Source: RSA11 sp965652565 (lineage in GTDB: Bacteria; Actinomycetota; Thermoleophilia; Solirubrobacterales; 70-9). From it: 10,850 bases of DNA. The position numbers and the translations under genes are program-made. The stretch is from NCBI GenBank assembly GCA_965652565.1, contig CBFGWL010000090.1, positions 1 through 10,850 of the forward strand, given 5' to 3'. The notes under the pieces are model-generated. The model saw nothing but the letters and a program-made list of their open reading frames with translations, did no database searches and was not told the origin of the DNA. Below are positions 5,882 to 10,850 of the stretch, piece after piece. Numbering within the stretch: position 1 is the first letter of the stretch; every line of letters starts with the position of its first letter.

Positions 5882-8037
5882 CATGCCTCCTTCCCGCTCT
5901 CGGGCTGCACGCTCATCCACACGCTGCGGTACTCGTCGACCCAGATCTCGCGCCCAGGCGGGACGACGATCGTGGTGTAGGGGTTCTCGATCACCGCCGG
6001 CCCCTCCACGCGGTTGCCCGGCTTCATCTCGTCGAGCGCGAGGATCGGTGTGTCGCGCCACTCGCCGTCGAAGTAGGTAAGGCGGGTGCCCCGCTTGGCC
6101 TCCTCGGGCGGCGTCTCGGAGACCAGCTCGAAGCGCGGCAGCGTCGGGCGGATCTTGGGCGCGGTTACGACGAGGCCGACCTCGAAGATGTCGTAGCCCG
6201 CCTGCGGATAGCGCGCCGCCCGCGAGTAGGTCTGCGAGTACTGCTCCTCGAAGGCGTCGATCAGCGCCTGCCAGTCGGCGACCGTGTCGATGCGCTCGAC
6301 GGGCGAGGTCACCTCCAGGTCGTTGAGCTGGCGCCCGTAGCGCAGCATCGCCAGCGCGCGGAACTCGAGCTCGGCGGGATCGAAGCCCTCGGCCTCCATC
6401 TGCTCACGGCCCTGCTCGCGCAGGCGCTCCCAGGTCTCGGTGATCCGCCGGCCCACCTCGAGCTTGTCGTCGTCGGTCGCGTCGGCGGGCACCACCAGGT
6501 TGAGCGAGTGCGTGTAGCGGTGCTCGTAGTCGGCCGCCGCGGCGCCGAACGCGGAGAACACCGACGAGTAGGGGAACATCAGGATCCCCGCGAGCGGCAC
6601 GCCGTCGGTGTAGCCCGCGACGTGCCCCGGCCCGCCGCCGCCGAAGGCGAGCAGGTGGTACTCGGAGATGTCGAAGCCGCGCGAGACCACCAAACCGTGG
6701 ATCGACTCGCGCATGCGGGTGTCGATGATCCGCCTGATCCCCGCGGCCGCCTCCTCGACCGAGAGGCCCAGCGGCTCGGCGATCTTCTCGCGTAGCGCGT
6801 TGCGCGAAGCCTCTGTGTCGAGCTCCATCTGCCCGCCGGCGAAGCGGTTGGGGTTGAGGTAGCCGAGCACGAGGTTCGCGTCGGTGACCGTGGGCTCGGT
6901 GCCACCGCGGCGGTAACAGACGGGCCCGGGGTCGGCGCCCGCCGACTCGTGGCCCACGACCAGGCGGCCCGTGAGCGGGTCGAGCCCCGCCATCGTCCCG
7001 CCGCCCGCGCCGATCGAGATCACCTCGGCGATCGGCACGCCCAGCACGAAGCGCCCGACGGTCGGCTCGCGGTTCACGGAGACCTTGCCGCCCGTGATCA
7101 GGCCCAGGTCGAACGAGGTGCCGCCGACGTCGGTCGTGATGATGTTCTGAAAGCCGTAGAGCTCGCCGATGTAGCGGCCGCCGACGAGCCCGCCCACCGG
7201 GCCCGACTGGATCGTGTCGACGACCTTCACCGTGCGCGCGGGCGCAAGTCCGCCGGCCGACTGCATCACCTGCAGCTCGCCGTCGAAGCCGTTGGTGGAC
7301 AGCTCCGACTCGAGGTTCGCGAAGGCGCGGCGCACGAGCGGCCCGGCGTAGGCCTCGAAGACGGCGGCGTTGGCGCGCGGCAGCTCGCGGATCACCGGCG
7401 AGACCTCGTTGGTGGTGACCACCGCCGCGTCGGCGCCGCGCTCGGCGATCACCTCGCGGGCGATCTCCGCCGCGCGCGCCTCGTGCGCGTCGTTCAGGAA
7501 CGACCAGAGGAAGCAGATCACGATCGCGTCGGCGCCCTCGTCGAGCAGCTCCCCGACCGCGGCGCGCACGTCGTCCTCATACAGCGGGATCTGCTCGGCG
7601 CCCAGGCAGTCGATGCGCTCGGTCACCCCGCGCACGCGCTCATACGGGATGAGCGGCTCGAGCATCCGGTGCGTGACCGGGTGGATGCGCGCCGGGCGGT
7701 CGAGCTCGGTCCAGCTCTGCTTGCCGCGGCCCATCGTGAGCAGGTGCTCGAAGCCGCGGGTGACGATCAGGCCGGGGGTCCCGCCGCGGCGGGTGAGCAC
7801 CGTGTTGAGCGCGATCGTGGCGCCGTAGCCCAGGACGCGCAGCCCGGAGAGCGTCTCGCGCACCGGCAGCTCCATCTCGTCCGAGGCGCGCTCGATCGCG
7901 CGGAAGAATCCCTTGGAGACGTCGCTCGGAGTGCTCGGCGCCTTCGCCGTCACGAAGTCGCCGTCGGCGTCGACCAGGAACGCGTCCGTGAACGTCCCGC
8001 CGACGTCGATGTAACAGAGCTCCGGCTCGCGGCTCAT
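5881..8037 (-). CDS. HyuA/acetone carboxylase beta-like ATPase subunit
   Basis: Hydantoinase A/oxoprolinase-family subunit, 718 aa, actin-like (ASKHA) ATPase fold. In hydantoinases and 5-oxoprolinase it drives amide opening with ATP; in acetone and acetophenone carboxylases the equivalent beta subunit activates the substrates at ATP cost. Seen: phosphate-1 motif DVGGTFTDAF near the N-terminus, phosphate-2-like TTDVGGTSFDLG, the family block GAGGGTMAGLDP followed by SAGADPGPVCYRRGG and VTDANLVLGYLNPNRFAGG, and adenosine-type FGGGGPGHVAG. The start at 8037 is preceded by GGAGGAG (8040-8046); an alternative in-frame GTG at 8097 lies upstream of the predicted transcription start and is rejected. 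It is first in the operon, with promoter and TetR-type operator directly in front, and overlaps the HyuB gene. The substrate is unknown. Confidence 0.9.
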   Translation of the reverse strand: MSREPELCYIDVGGTFTDAFLVDADGDFVTAKAPSTPSDVSKGFFRAIERASDEMELPVRETLSGLRVLGYGATIALNTVLTRRGGTPGLIVTRGFEHLLTMGRGKQSWTELDRPARIHPVTHRMLEPLIPYERVRGVTERIDCLGAEQIPLYEDDVRAAVGELLDEGADAIVICFLWSFLNDAHEARAAEIAREVIAERGADAAVVTTNEVSPVIRELPRANAAVFEAYAGPLVRRAFANLESELSTNGFDGELQVMQSAGGLAPARTVKVVDTIQSGPVGGLVGGRYIGELYGFQNIITTDVGGTSFDLGLITGGKVSVNREPTVGRFVLGVPIAEVISIGAGGGTMAGLDPLTGRLVVGHESAGADPGPVCYRRGGTEPTVTDANLVLGYLNPNRFAGGQMELDTEASRNALREKIAEPLGLSVEEAAAGIRRIIDTRMRESIHGLVVSRGFDISEYHLLAFGGGGPGHVAGYTDGVPLAGILMFPYSSVFSAFGAAAADYEHRYTHSLNLVVPADATDDDKLEVGRRITETWERLREQGREQMEAEGFDPAELEFRALAMLRYGRQLNDLEVTSPVERIDTVADWQALIDAFEEQYSQTYSRAARYPQAGYDIFEVGLVVTAPKIRPTLPRFELVSETPPEEAKRGTRLTYFDGEWRDTPILALDEMKPGNRVEGPAVIENPYTTIVVPPGREIWVDEYRSVWMSVQPESGKEA
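5886..5892 (-). promoter_or_regulatory. ribosome binding site deciding the HyuB start
   Basis: AAGGAGG on the minus strand inside the last codons of the HyuA gene. It lies 4 nt before ATG at 5881 and only 1 nt before ATG at 5884, supporting the second ATG. Confidence 0.65.
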
Positions 8038-8039
8038 CT

Positions 8040-8056
8040 CTCCTCCGTACCTCCTC
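8040..8056 (-). promoter_or_regulatory. tandem Shine-Dalgarno sequences of the HyuA gene
   Basis: The minus strand carries GAGGAGG (8050-8056) and GGAGGAG (8040-8046) in tandem. The proximal one ends 2 nt before the ATG at 8037, with its GGAGG core 4 nt away. Together they fix the start at MSREPEL and argue against the GTG at 8097. Confidence 0.6.
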
Positions 8057-8071
8057 GCGATCCAGTTGACG

Positions 8072-8088
8072 CACGAACGCTCGTTAGG
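8072..8088. promoter_or_regulatory. TetR-type operator of the carboxylase operon
   Basis: Contains AACGCTCGTT at 8076-8085 (AACGAGCGTT on the other strand), embedded in CCTAACGAGCGTTCG, identical over 15 bases to the permease operator at 1597-1611. It covers the predicted transcription start of the minus-strand operon, where bound repressor would block initiation. Binding by the TetR protein encoded 125 bp away is inference. Confidence 0.72.
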
Positions 8089-8095
8089 TACGGTC

Positions 8096-8125
8096 ACCGT
8101 AGCAATGTTCGTAATCGGGCGTCAA
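8096..8125 (-). promoter_or_regulatory. sigma70-type promoter of the carboxylase operon
   Basis: On the minus strand TTGACG (8120-8125) is one base from the ideal -35 box; a -10-like TACGGT (8096-8101) follows after 18 nt. The -10 is weak, but the predicted start near 8089 falls at the edge of the operator, which agrees with the arrangement at the permease promoter. Confidence 0.5.
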
Positions 8126-8148
8126 CCCAACGCGGGACCGGAGAACCG

Positions 8149-8160
8149 GGGAGCGCTCCC
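8149..8160. repeat. 12-bp perfect palindrome between divergent promoters
   Basis: GGGAGCGCTCCC is self-complementary over 12 bases and lies in the region where a -35 box for tetR would be expected. Its core AGCGCT recurs at 8166-8171, 14 bp on. It may be a site for a second regulator or chance in GC-rich DNA. Confidence 0.35.
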
Positions 8161-8170
8161 GCTCCAGCGC

Positions 8171-8176
8171 TATGCT
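8171..8176 (+). promoter_or_regulatory. -10 box candidate for the tetR operon
   Basis: TATGCT is a good -10 match and the only AT-leaning hexamer in this stretch. No -35 box is recognisable 17-18 nt upstream, where the sequence is GGGGAG. The implied start near 8183 lies just before the tetR operator. Confidence 0.35.
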
Positions 8177-8189
8177 GCGGCCGTCCGTC

Positions 8190-8205
8190 CCTAACGAACG
8201 TTAGG
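8190..8205. promoter_or_regulatory. autoregulatory TetR-type operator
   Basis: CCTAACGAACGTTAGG is an inverted repeat with 7-bp arms around a 2-nt centre, the most symmetric of the operator-like sites in the window, with core AACGAACGTT at 8193-8202. It sits in the tetR leader, overlapping the start of the AGGAG ribosome binding site, so repression could act on the leader of tetR and its downstream genes. Autoregulation is typical of the TetR family; binding is not shown by sequence alone. Confidence 0.72.
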
Positions 8206-8212
8206 AGCTGAA

Positions 8213-8881
8213 TTGGAGAGCTCTGCCCAACGTCCCAGCACCCTGGAGCGCTTGGAGGAGGTCGCGCTCGAGCTGTTCACCAAGCGCGGTTTCCACGCCA
8301 CCTCGATGCGTAACGTCGCCGACAAGGTCCAGGTCCGGCCGGCGTCGCTTTACCACTGGTTCCCCTCCAAGCAGGCGCTCCTGCAGTCGATCATGCGCCG
8401 CTTCCTCGAGGGCCTCACCCGCGAGGTGACGCGCGCGATCGACCGCCACTCCTCGCCCGTCAGCCGCCTCGCCGCCGCAGTCTGGGTGCACGTCGTCTAC
8501 CACGGCACCCACCGCCGCGCCGCCTTCGTCGCCGACACCGAGGTGCGCGCGCTCGAGGGCGACGACGCCGAGGTGATCATGCGGATGCGCGACTCCTACG
8601 AGGAGATCTTCCGGCAGATCATCGCCGACGGGGTGGAGAGCGGCGACTTCGAGGTCCGCGACGAGCGCGTCGCGACCTACGCGATCCTGCTGCAGTGCAC
8701 CGGCGTCGCCCTCTGGTTCCGGCCGGACGGGCCCCTCACGCTCCCCGAGATCGCCGAGATGCACGTGGAGATCGTCCTGAACTCGCTGCGCGTCGACGTG
8801 CCCGTCGGCGGCGCGGCCCAGATCCTCGGCGAGCGGCCCGAGATCGAGGCGCCGCCGGAGCTTGAGATGACCGGTTCGTAG
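8213..8881 (+). CDS. TetR-family transcriptional repressor
   Basis: TetR/AcrR-type repressor, 222 aa, cytoplasmic homodimer in this family. The N-terminal helix-turn-helix spans about residues 10-58: LELFTKRGFHATSMRNVADKV followed by the recognition helix region ASLYHWFPSKQAL, a textbook TetR_N signature. The C-terminal part (about 65-222) is helical and would bind a ligand. The start is TTG at 8213, supported by AGGAG at 8203-8207 with 5-nt spacing; no ATG gives the full helix-turn-helix. The gene is divergent from the carboxylase operon and first in a plus-strand operon, with 23 nt to the GS-like gene. Matching operator-like sites at its own leader, the carboxylase promoter and the permease promoter make it the likely local regulator. 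The inducer is unknown; a CoA ester or the imported amine are guesses. Confidence 0.92.
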   Translation: MESSAQRPSTLERLEEVALELFTKRGFHATSMRNVADKVQVRPASLYHWFPSKQALLQSIMRRFLEGLTREVTRAIDRHSSPVSRLAAAVWVHVVYHGTHRRAAFVADTEVRALEGDDAEVIMRMRDSYEEIFRQIIADGVESGDFEVRDERVATYAILLQCTGVALWFRPDGPLTLPEIAEMHVEIVLNSLRVDVPVGGAAQILGERPEIEAPPELEMTGS

Positions 8882-8904
8882 CTCGGAAGACAAGGAGGAG
8901 GAGA

Positions 8905-10317
8905 GTGAGCGAGACGACCGTGAGCGAGCGCACCGACAAGGAGGCGGTGACACCGGAGGCCGCGCTCGCCTTCTGCGAGGAGCGCGGCATCGACACGCTG
9001 ATCGTCGGCGCCTCGGACACCCACGGGATCATGCGCGGCAAGCGCGTTCCGAACCGCCAGATCCCCGGCGCGCTCGGGCACGGCGTGAACCTCTGCGACG
9101 TGCTCTTCGTGATCGACGTCGCCGAGGTCGACCTCGTGCCCAAGCCGGAGAACGCGACGACCTACTTCCCGACCGAGCGCAACGGCTACCCCGACATCCA
9201 CGCCGTGCCGGACCTCACCACGCTGCGCGAGGTCCCCTGGCACGAGCACACGGGGCTGGTGATCGCCGACTTCAAGCTGCCGAGCGGCGACGACGTGCCG
9301 ATCGCGCCGCGCACCGTGCTGCGCCGGCTGGTCGAGCGCTACCGCGCGCTCGGGCTCGAGCCGCAGATCGGCGTAGAGCTCGAGTTCTACGTGCTGCGCG
9401 AGACCGAGGAGACCCTGCGGCACAAGCGCCCGGTCGACCTGGTGCCGCTCGCCCTGCGCCCCTCCACCTACGGCGTCGTCAAGGCCTCGGGCCAGGAGGA
9501 GTTCGCGCGCGCGGTGCGCGAGGCGATGGCGCGCTTCGACGTGCCGCTCGAGGCGTGCAACGCCGAGACCGGCCCGGGTCAGTTCGAGATCAACCTGCGC
9601 TACGCGCCCGCGCTCGAGGCGGCCGACCACGCGTTCCTGTTCAAGTCCGCGGTCAAGGAGATCGCCCAGAAGCAGGGGCTGACGGCCACCTTCATGGCCA
9701 AGCCCCACCCCGAGTGGGCCGGCAACTCGGGCCACGTCCACATGAGCGTGCTGGACCGCGACGGGAACAACGCCTTCGCGGGTGAGGGCGACGCGGGTTC
9801 GAAGACGATGGCTGCCGCCTGCGCCGGGATCCTCGCGACGCTCAGCGAGTTCACGGCGTTCAATGCGCCGACCGTGAACTCCTACCGCCGCTTCCACCCC
9901 TACTCGTGGGCAGGCACCACCGCCACTTGGGGCGTCGACAACCGCTCGGTGACGGTGCGCGCCGTGCACGAGAGCGCATCCGCCACCCGGCTCGAGCATC
10001 GCCAGGGAGGCGGCGACGCCAACCCCTACCTGGCGGTCGCCGCGATGCTCGCCGGGGCGCTCTACGGAATCGAGAACGGCCTGGAGCCGCCGGCGCCGCG
10101 CAGCGACGACGTCTACGCGCTGCCCGCGGGCGAGGTCGAGGCGATGCCAACCTCGCTGGCCGACGCGGTCCGCGCGCTCGAGGGCAGCGAGGCCGCGCGC
10201 GAATACCTCGGGGCGGACTTCGTGGAGCACTACCTCGCGATGAAGCGCGGCGAGGCCGAGGCGGCGGCGCTCGCCGTGACCGACTGGGAGGTCGAGCGCT
10301 ACCTCGAGGCGCTCTGA
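8905..10317 (+). CDS. glutamine synthetase-like gamma-glutamyl-amine ligase
   Basis: Glutamine synthetase-family ligase, 470 aa, of the PuuA/IpuC-like kind, which uses ATP to join the gamma-carboxyl of glutamate to an organic amine. The N-terminal beta-grasp region includes ASDTHGIMRGKRV (36-48). Catalytic-domain landmarks in order: GVELEFYV (156-163), ETGPGQFEINL (221-231) with metal-binding Glu, NSGHVHMSV (274-282) with the ATP/metal-site His, NSYRRF (325-330), WGVDNRSVTVR (342-352) and RLEHRQGGGDANPYL (362-376). No adenylylation-site segment of housekeeping GlnA is recognisable. The start is GTG at 8905 with AAGGAGG at 8892-8898, 6 nt away. It is cotranscribed with tetR and the Kal-like gene. 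Together with the PuuD-like hydrolase it suggests a gamma-glutamylation route for an amine. Ordinary glutamine synthesis is unlikely from motifs and context, but the amine is unknown. Confidence 0.9.
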   Translation: MSETTVSERTDKEAVTPEAALAFCEERGIDTLIVGASDTHGIMRGKRVPNRQIPGALGHGVNLCDVLFVIDVAEVDLVPKPENATTYFPTERNGYPDIHAVPDLTTLREVPWHEHTGLVIADFKLPSGDDVPIAPRTVLRRLVERYRALGLEPQIGVELEFYVLRETEETLRHKRPVDLVPLALRPSTYGVVKASGQEEFARAVREAMARFDVPLEACNAETGPGQFEINLRYAPALEAADHAFLFKSAVKEIAQKQGLTATFMAKPHPEWAGNSGHVHMSVLDRDGNNAFAGEGDAGSKTMAAACAGILATLSEFTAFNAPTVNSYRRFHPYSWAGTTATWGVDNRSVTVRAVHESASATRLEHRQGGGDANPYLAVAAMLAGALYGIENGLEPPAPRSDDVYALPAGEVEAMPTSLADAVRALEGSEAAREYLGADFVEHYLAMKRGEAEAAALAVTDWEVERYLEAL

Positions 10318-10336
10318 GGAACCTGGAGGGACGCAG

Positions 10337-10756
10337 ATGGCGAGCAACAACCAAGCACCGCTGCTCGAGGTGAGCCTGCGCATCCGCATGGCGCCGTCCG
10401 ACGCGCGCTACGCGGGCGGGCTGATCGACGGGGCCGCGATCACCGGGCTCTTCGGCGATCTCGCCACCGAGCTCGCGATCCGCCACGACGGCGACGAAGG
10501 CCTCTTCCGCGCGTACGAGGAGATCGAGTTCCTCGCGCCGGTCGGCGTGGGCGACTACATCGAGGCGCGCGCCCGGCTGCTCGACGCCGGCAACACGTCG
10601 CGGCGCATCGAGTTCGAGGCCTACAAGCAGATCACCCCCGCGCCCGAGGCCGGACCCACCGCCGCGGCGGTGCTCGACGAGCCCGTGCTCGTCGCGCGCG
10701 CGGTCGGCACCGTGGTGGTGCCCGCGGACCGCCAGAGGCTTTCCCGCGCCGGCTGA
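10337..10756 (+). CDS. Kal-like 3-aminobutyryl-CoA ammonia lyase, hotdog fold
   Basis: Small hotdog-fold protein, 139 aa, resembling 3-aminobutyryl-CoA ammonia lyase (Kal), which eliminates ammonia from L-3-aminobutyryl-CoA to give crotonyl-CoA. Family-like stretches are LRIRMAPSDARYAGGLIDGA (14-33), ITGLFGDLATELAIRHDGDEGLFRAYEEIEFLAPV in the middle (35-69; the segment GDLATEL is characteristic) and GDYIEARARLLDAGNTSRR (72-90). The start is ATG at 10337 with GGAGGG at 10325-10330. It follows the GS-like gene by 19 nt and is probably cotranscribed. Kal's partner in lysine fermentation is Kce, the BKACE family to which the gene at 1680 belongs, so the pair is expected to act one after the other. 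The middle insertion after residue 98 (about residues 99-118) is Pro/Ala-rich and of unknown meaning. Function is assigned by similarity to remembered Kal sequences, not by search. Confidence 0.8.
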   Translation: MASNNQAPLLEVSLRIRMAPSDARYAGGLIDGAAITGLFGDLATELAIRHDGDEGLFRAYEEIEFLAPVGVGDYIEARARLLDAGNTSRRIEFEAYKQITPAPEAGPTAAAVLDEPVLVARAVGTVVVPADRQRLSRAG

Positions 10757-10790
10757 CATCCTCGGCTGCAGGCGCGGTTCGCAACACGGC

Positions 10791-10800
10791 AAGGAGGAAG
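10791..10800 (+). promoter_or_regulatory. ribosome binding site of the next gene
   Basis: AAGGAGGAAG ends 5 nt before ATG at 10806 and is as strong as the other sites in the cluster. It supports the partial gene at the window edge as real. Confidence 0.65.
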
Positions 10801-10805
10801 ACCCG

Positions 10806-10850
10806 ATGGCGACCACACCGCAGACCACCGAAGCGCAGAAGGCCGCCGCG
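10806..10850 (+). CDS. 5'-partial gene, product unknown
   Basis: The first 15 codons (MATTPQTTEAQKAAA) of a gene that runs off the window. A strong AAGGAGG site lies 8 nt upstream and the spacing from the Kal-like gene is 49 nt, so it is likely part of the tetR operon. Fifteen residues are too few to name a family. It may be one of the oxidative or CoA-handling enzymes missing from the window. Confidence 0.6.
   Translation, partial: MATTPQTTEAQKAAA

Noticed and set aside
5882..6061. Upstream extension of the HyuB gene to 6061
   Set aside because: The extra 60 residues are Arg-rich and out of frame with the HyuA coding sequence they overlap; a strong ribosome binding site lies at the ATG at 5881.
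8038..8097. Upstream extension of the HyuA gene to GTG at 8097
   Set aside because: It would start upstream of the predicted transcription start and inside the promoter; tandem Shine-Dalgarno sequences support the ATG at 8037.
6949..8211. 420-codon plus-strand open frame antisense to the HyuA gene
   Set aside because: Composition typical of an antisense GC shadow, no domain, and it would run through the promoter and operator region.
8677..10389. 570-codon open frame on the minus strand across the GS-like gene
   Set aside because: Arg/His/Leu/Val-rich antisense shadow without motifs; the plus-strand frame has all glutamine synthetase landmarks.
1..10850. Mobile element, CRISPR array, phage or defence system
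   Set aside because: No transposase, integrase, direct-repeat array or attachment-like repeats were seen; all genes fit one metabolic theme and similar codon use.

Overview
The window looks like a chromosomal catabolic gene cluster from a high-GC Gram-positive bacterium, most likely an actinomycete. The grounds are very GC-rich codons, strong AAGGAGG-type ribosome binding sites, GTG and TTG starts, tight ATGA/TGATG gene overlaps and a TetR regulator of actinobacterial style. The exact lineage (for example Thermoleophilia) cannot be settled from the sequence alone. I saw no tRNA, rRNA, CRISPR array, insertion sequence or phage gene, and nearly every base is explained by coding or short regulatory DNA.

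Layout: On the minus strand from about 8037 down to 1680 runs a five-gene operon. Its order is a HyuA/acetone-carboxylase-beta-like ATPase subunit, a HyuB/acetone-carboxylase-alpha-like subunit, a small zinc-type acetone-carboxylase-gamma-like subunit, a PuuD-like gamma-glutamyl hydrolase, and a BKACE (Kce/DUF849) beta-keto acid cleavage enzyme. Next, also on the minus strand, comes a separately promoted APC-family amine/amino acid permease (1513 to 2). Divergently on the plus strand from 8213 run a TetR repressor, a glutamine-synthetase-like gamma-glutamyl-amine ligase, a Kal-like 3-aminobutyryl-CoA ammonia lyase, and the first 15 codons of another gene that leaves the window.

Regulation: Operator-like sites with the core AACGANCGTT lie at all three transcription starts I could place: the permease promoter (a double site, 1579-1615), the carboxylase operon promoter (8072-8088) and the tetR leader (8190-8205). 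No other convincing copy was noticed. This suggests a self-contained, substrate-inducible, autoregulated regulon that covers every gene here.

Working model (inference): the permease imports an amine or amino-ketone. The GS-like ligase caps its amine with glutamate, and enzymes outside the window may oxidise it to a ketone. The three-subunit carboxylase adds CO2 to make a beta-keto acid, and the PuuD-like enzyme removes the glutamyl cap. BKACE then cleaves the beta-keto acid with acetyl-CoA to acetoacetate plus an (amino)acyl-CoA, from which Kal removes ammonia. I know of no described pathway that joins gamma-glutamylation, ketone carboxylation, BKACE and Kal, so this is the most novel aspect of the window. 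The main alternative is that HyuAB acts as an ATP-dependent lactam or hydantoin hydrolase, with the gamma subunit as accessory.
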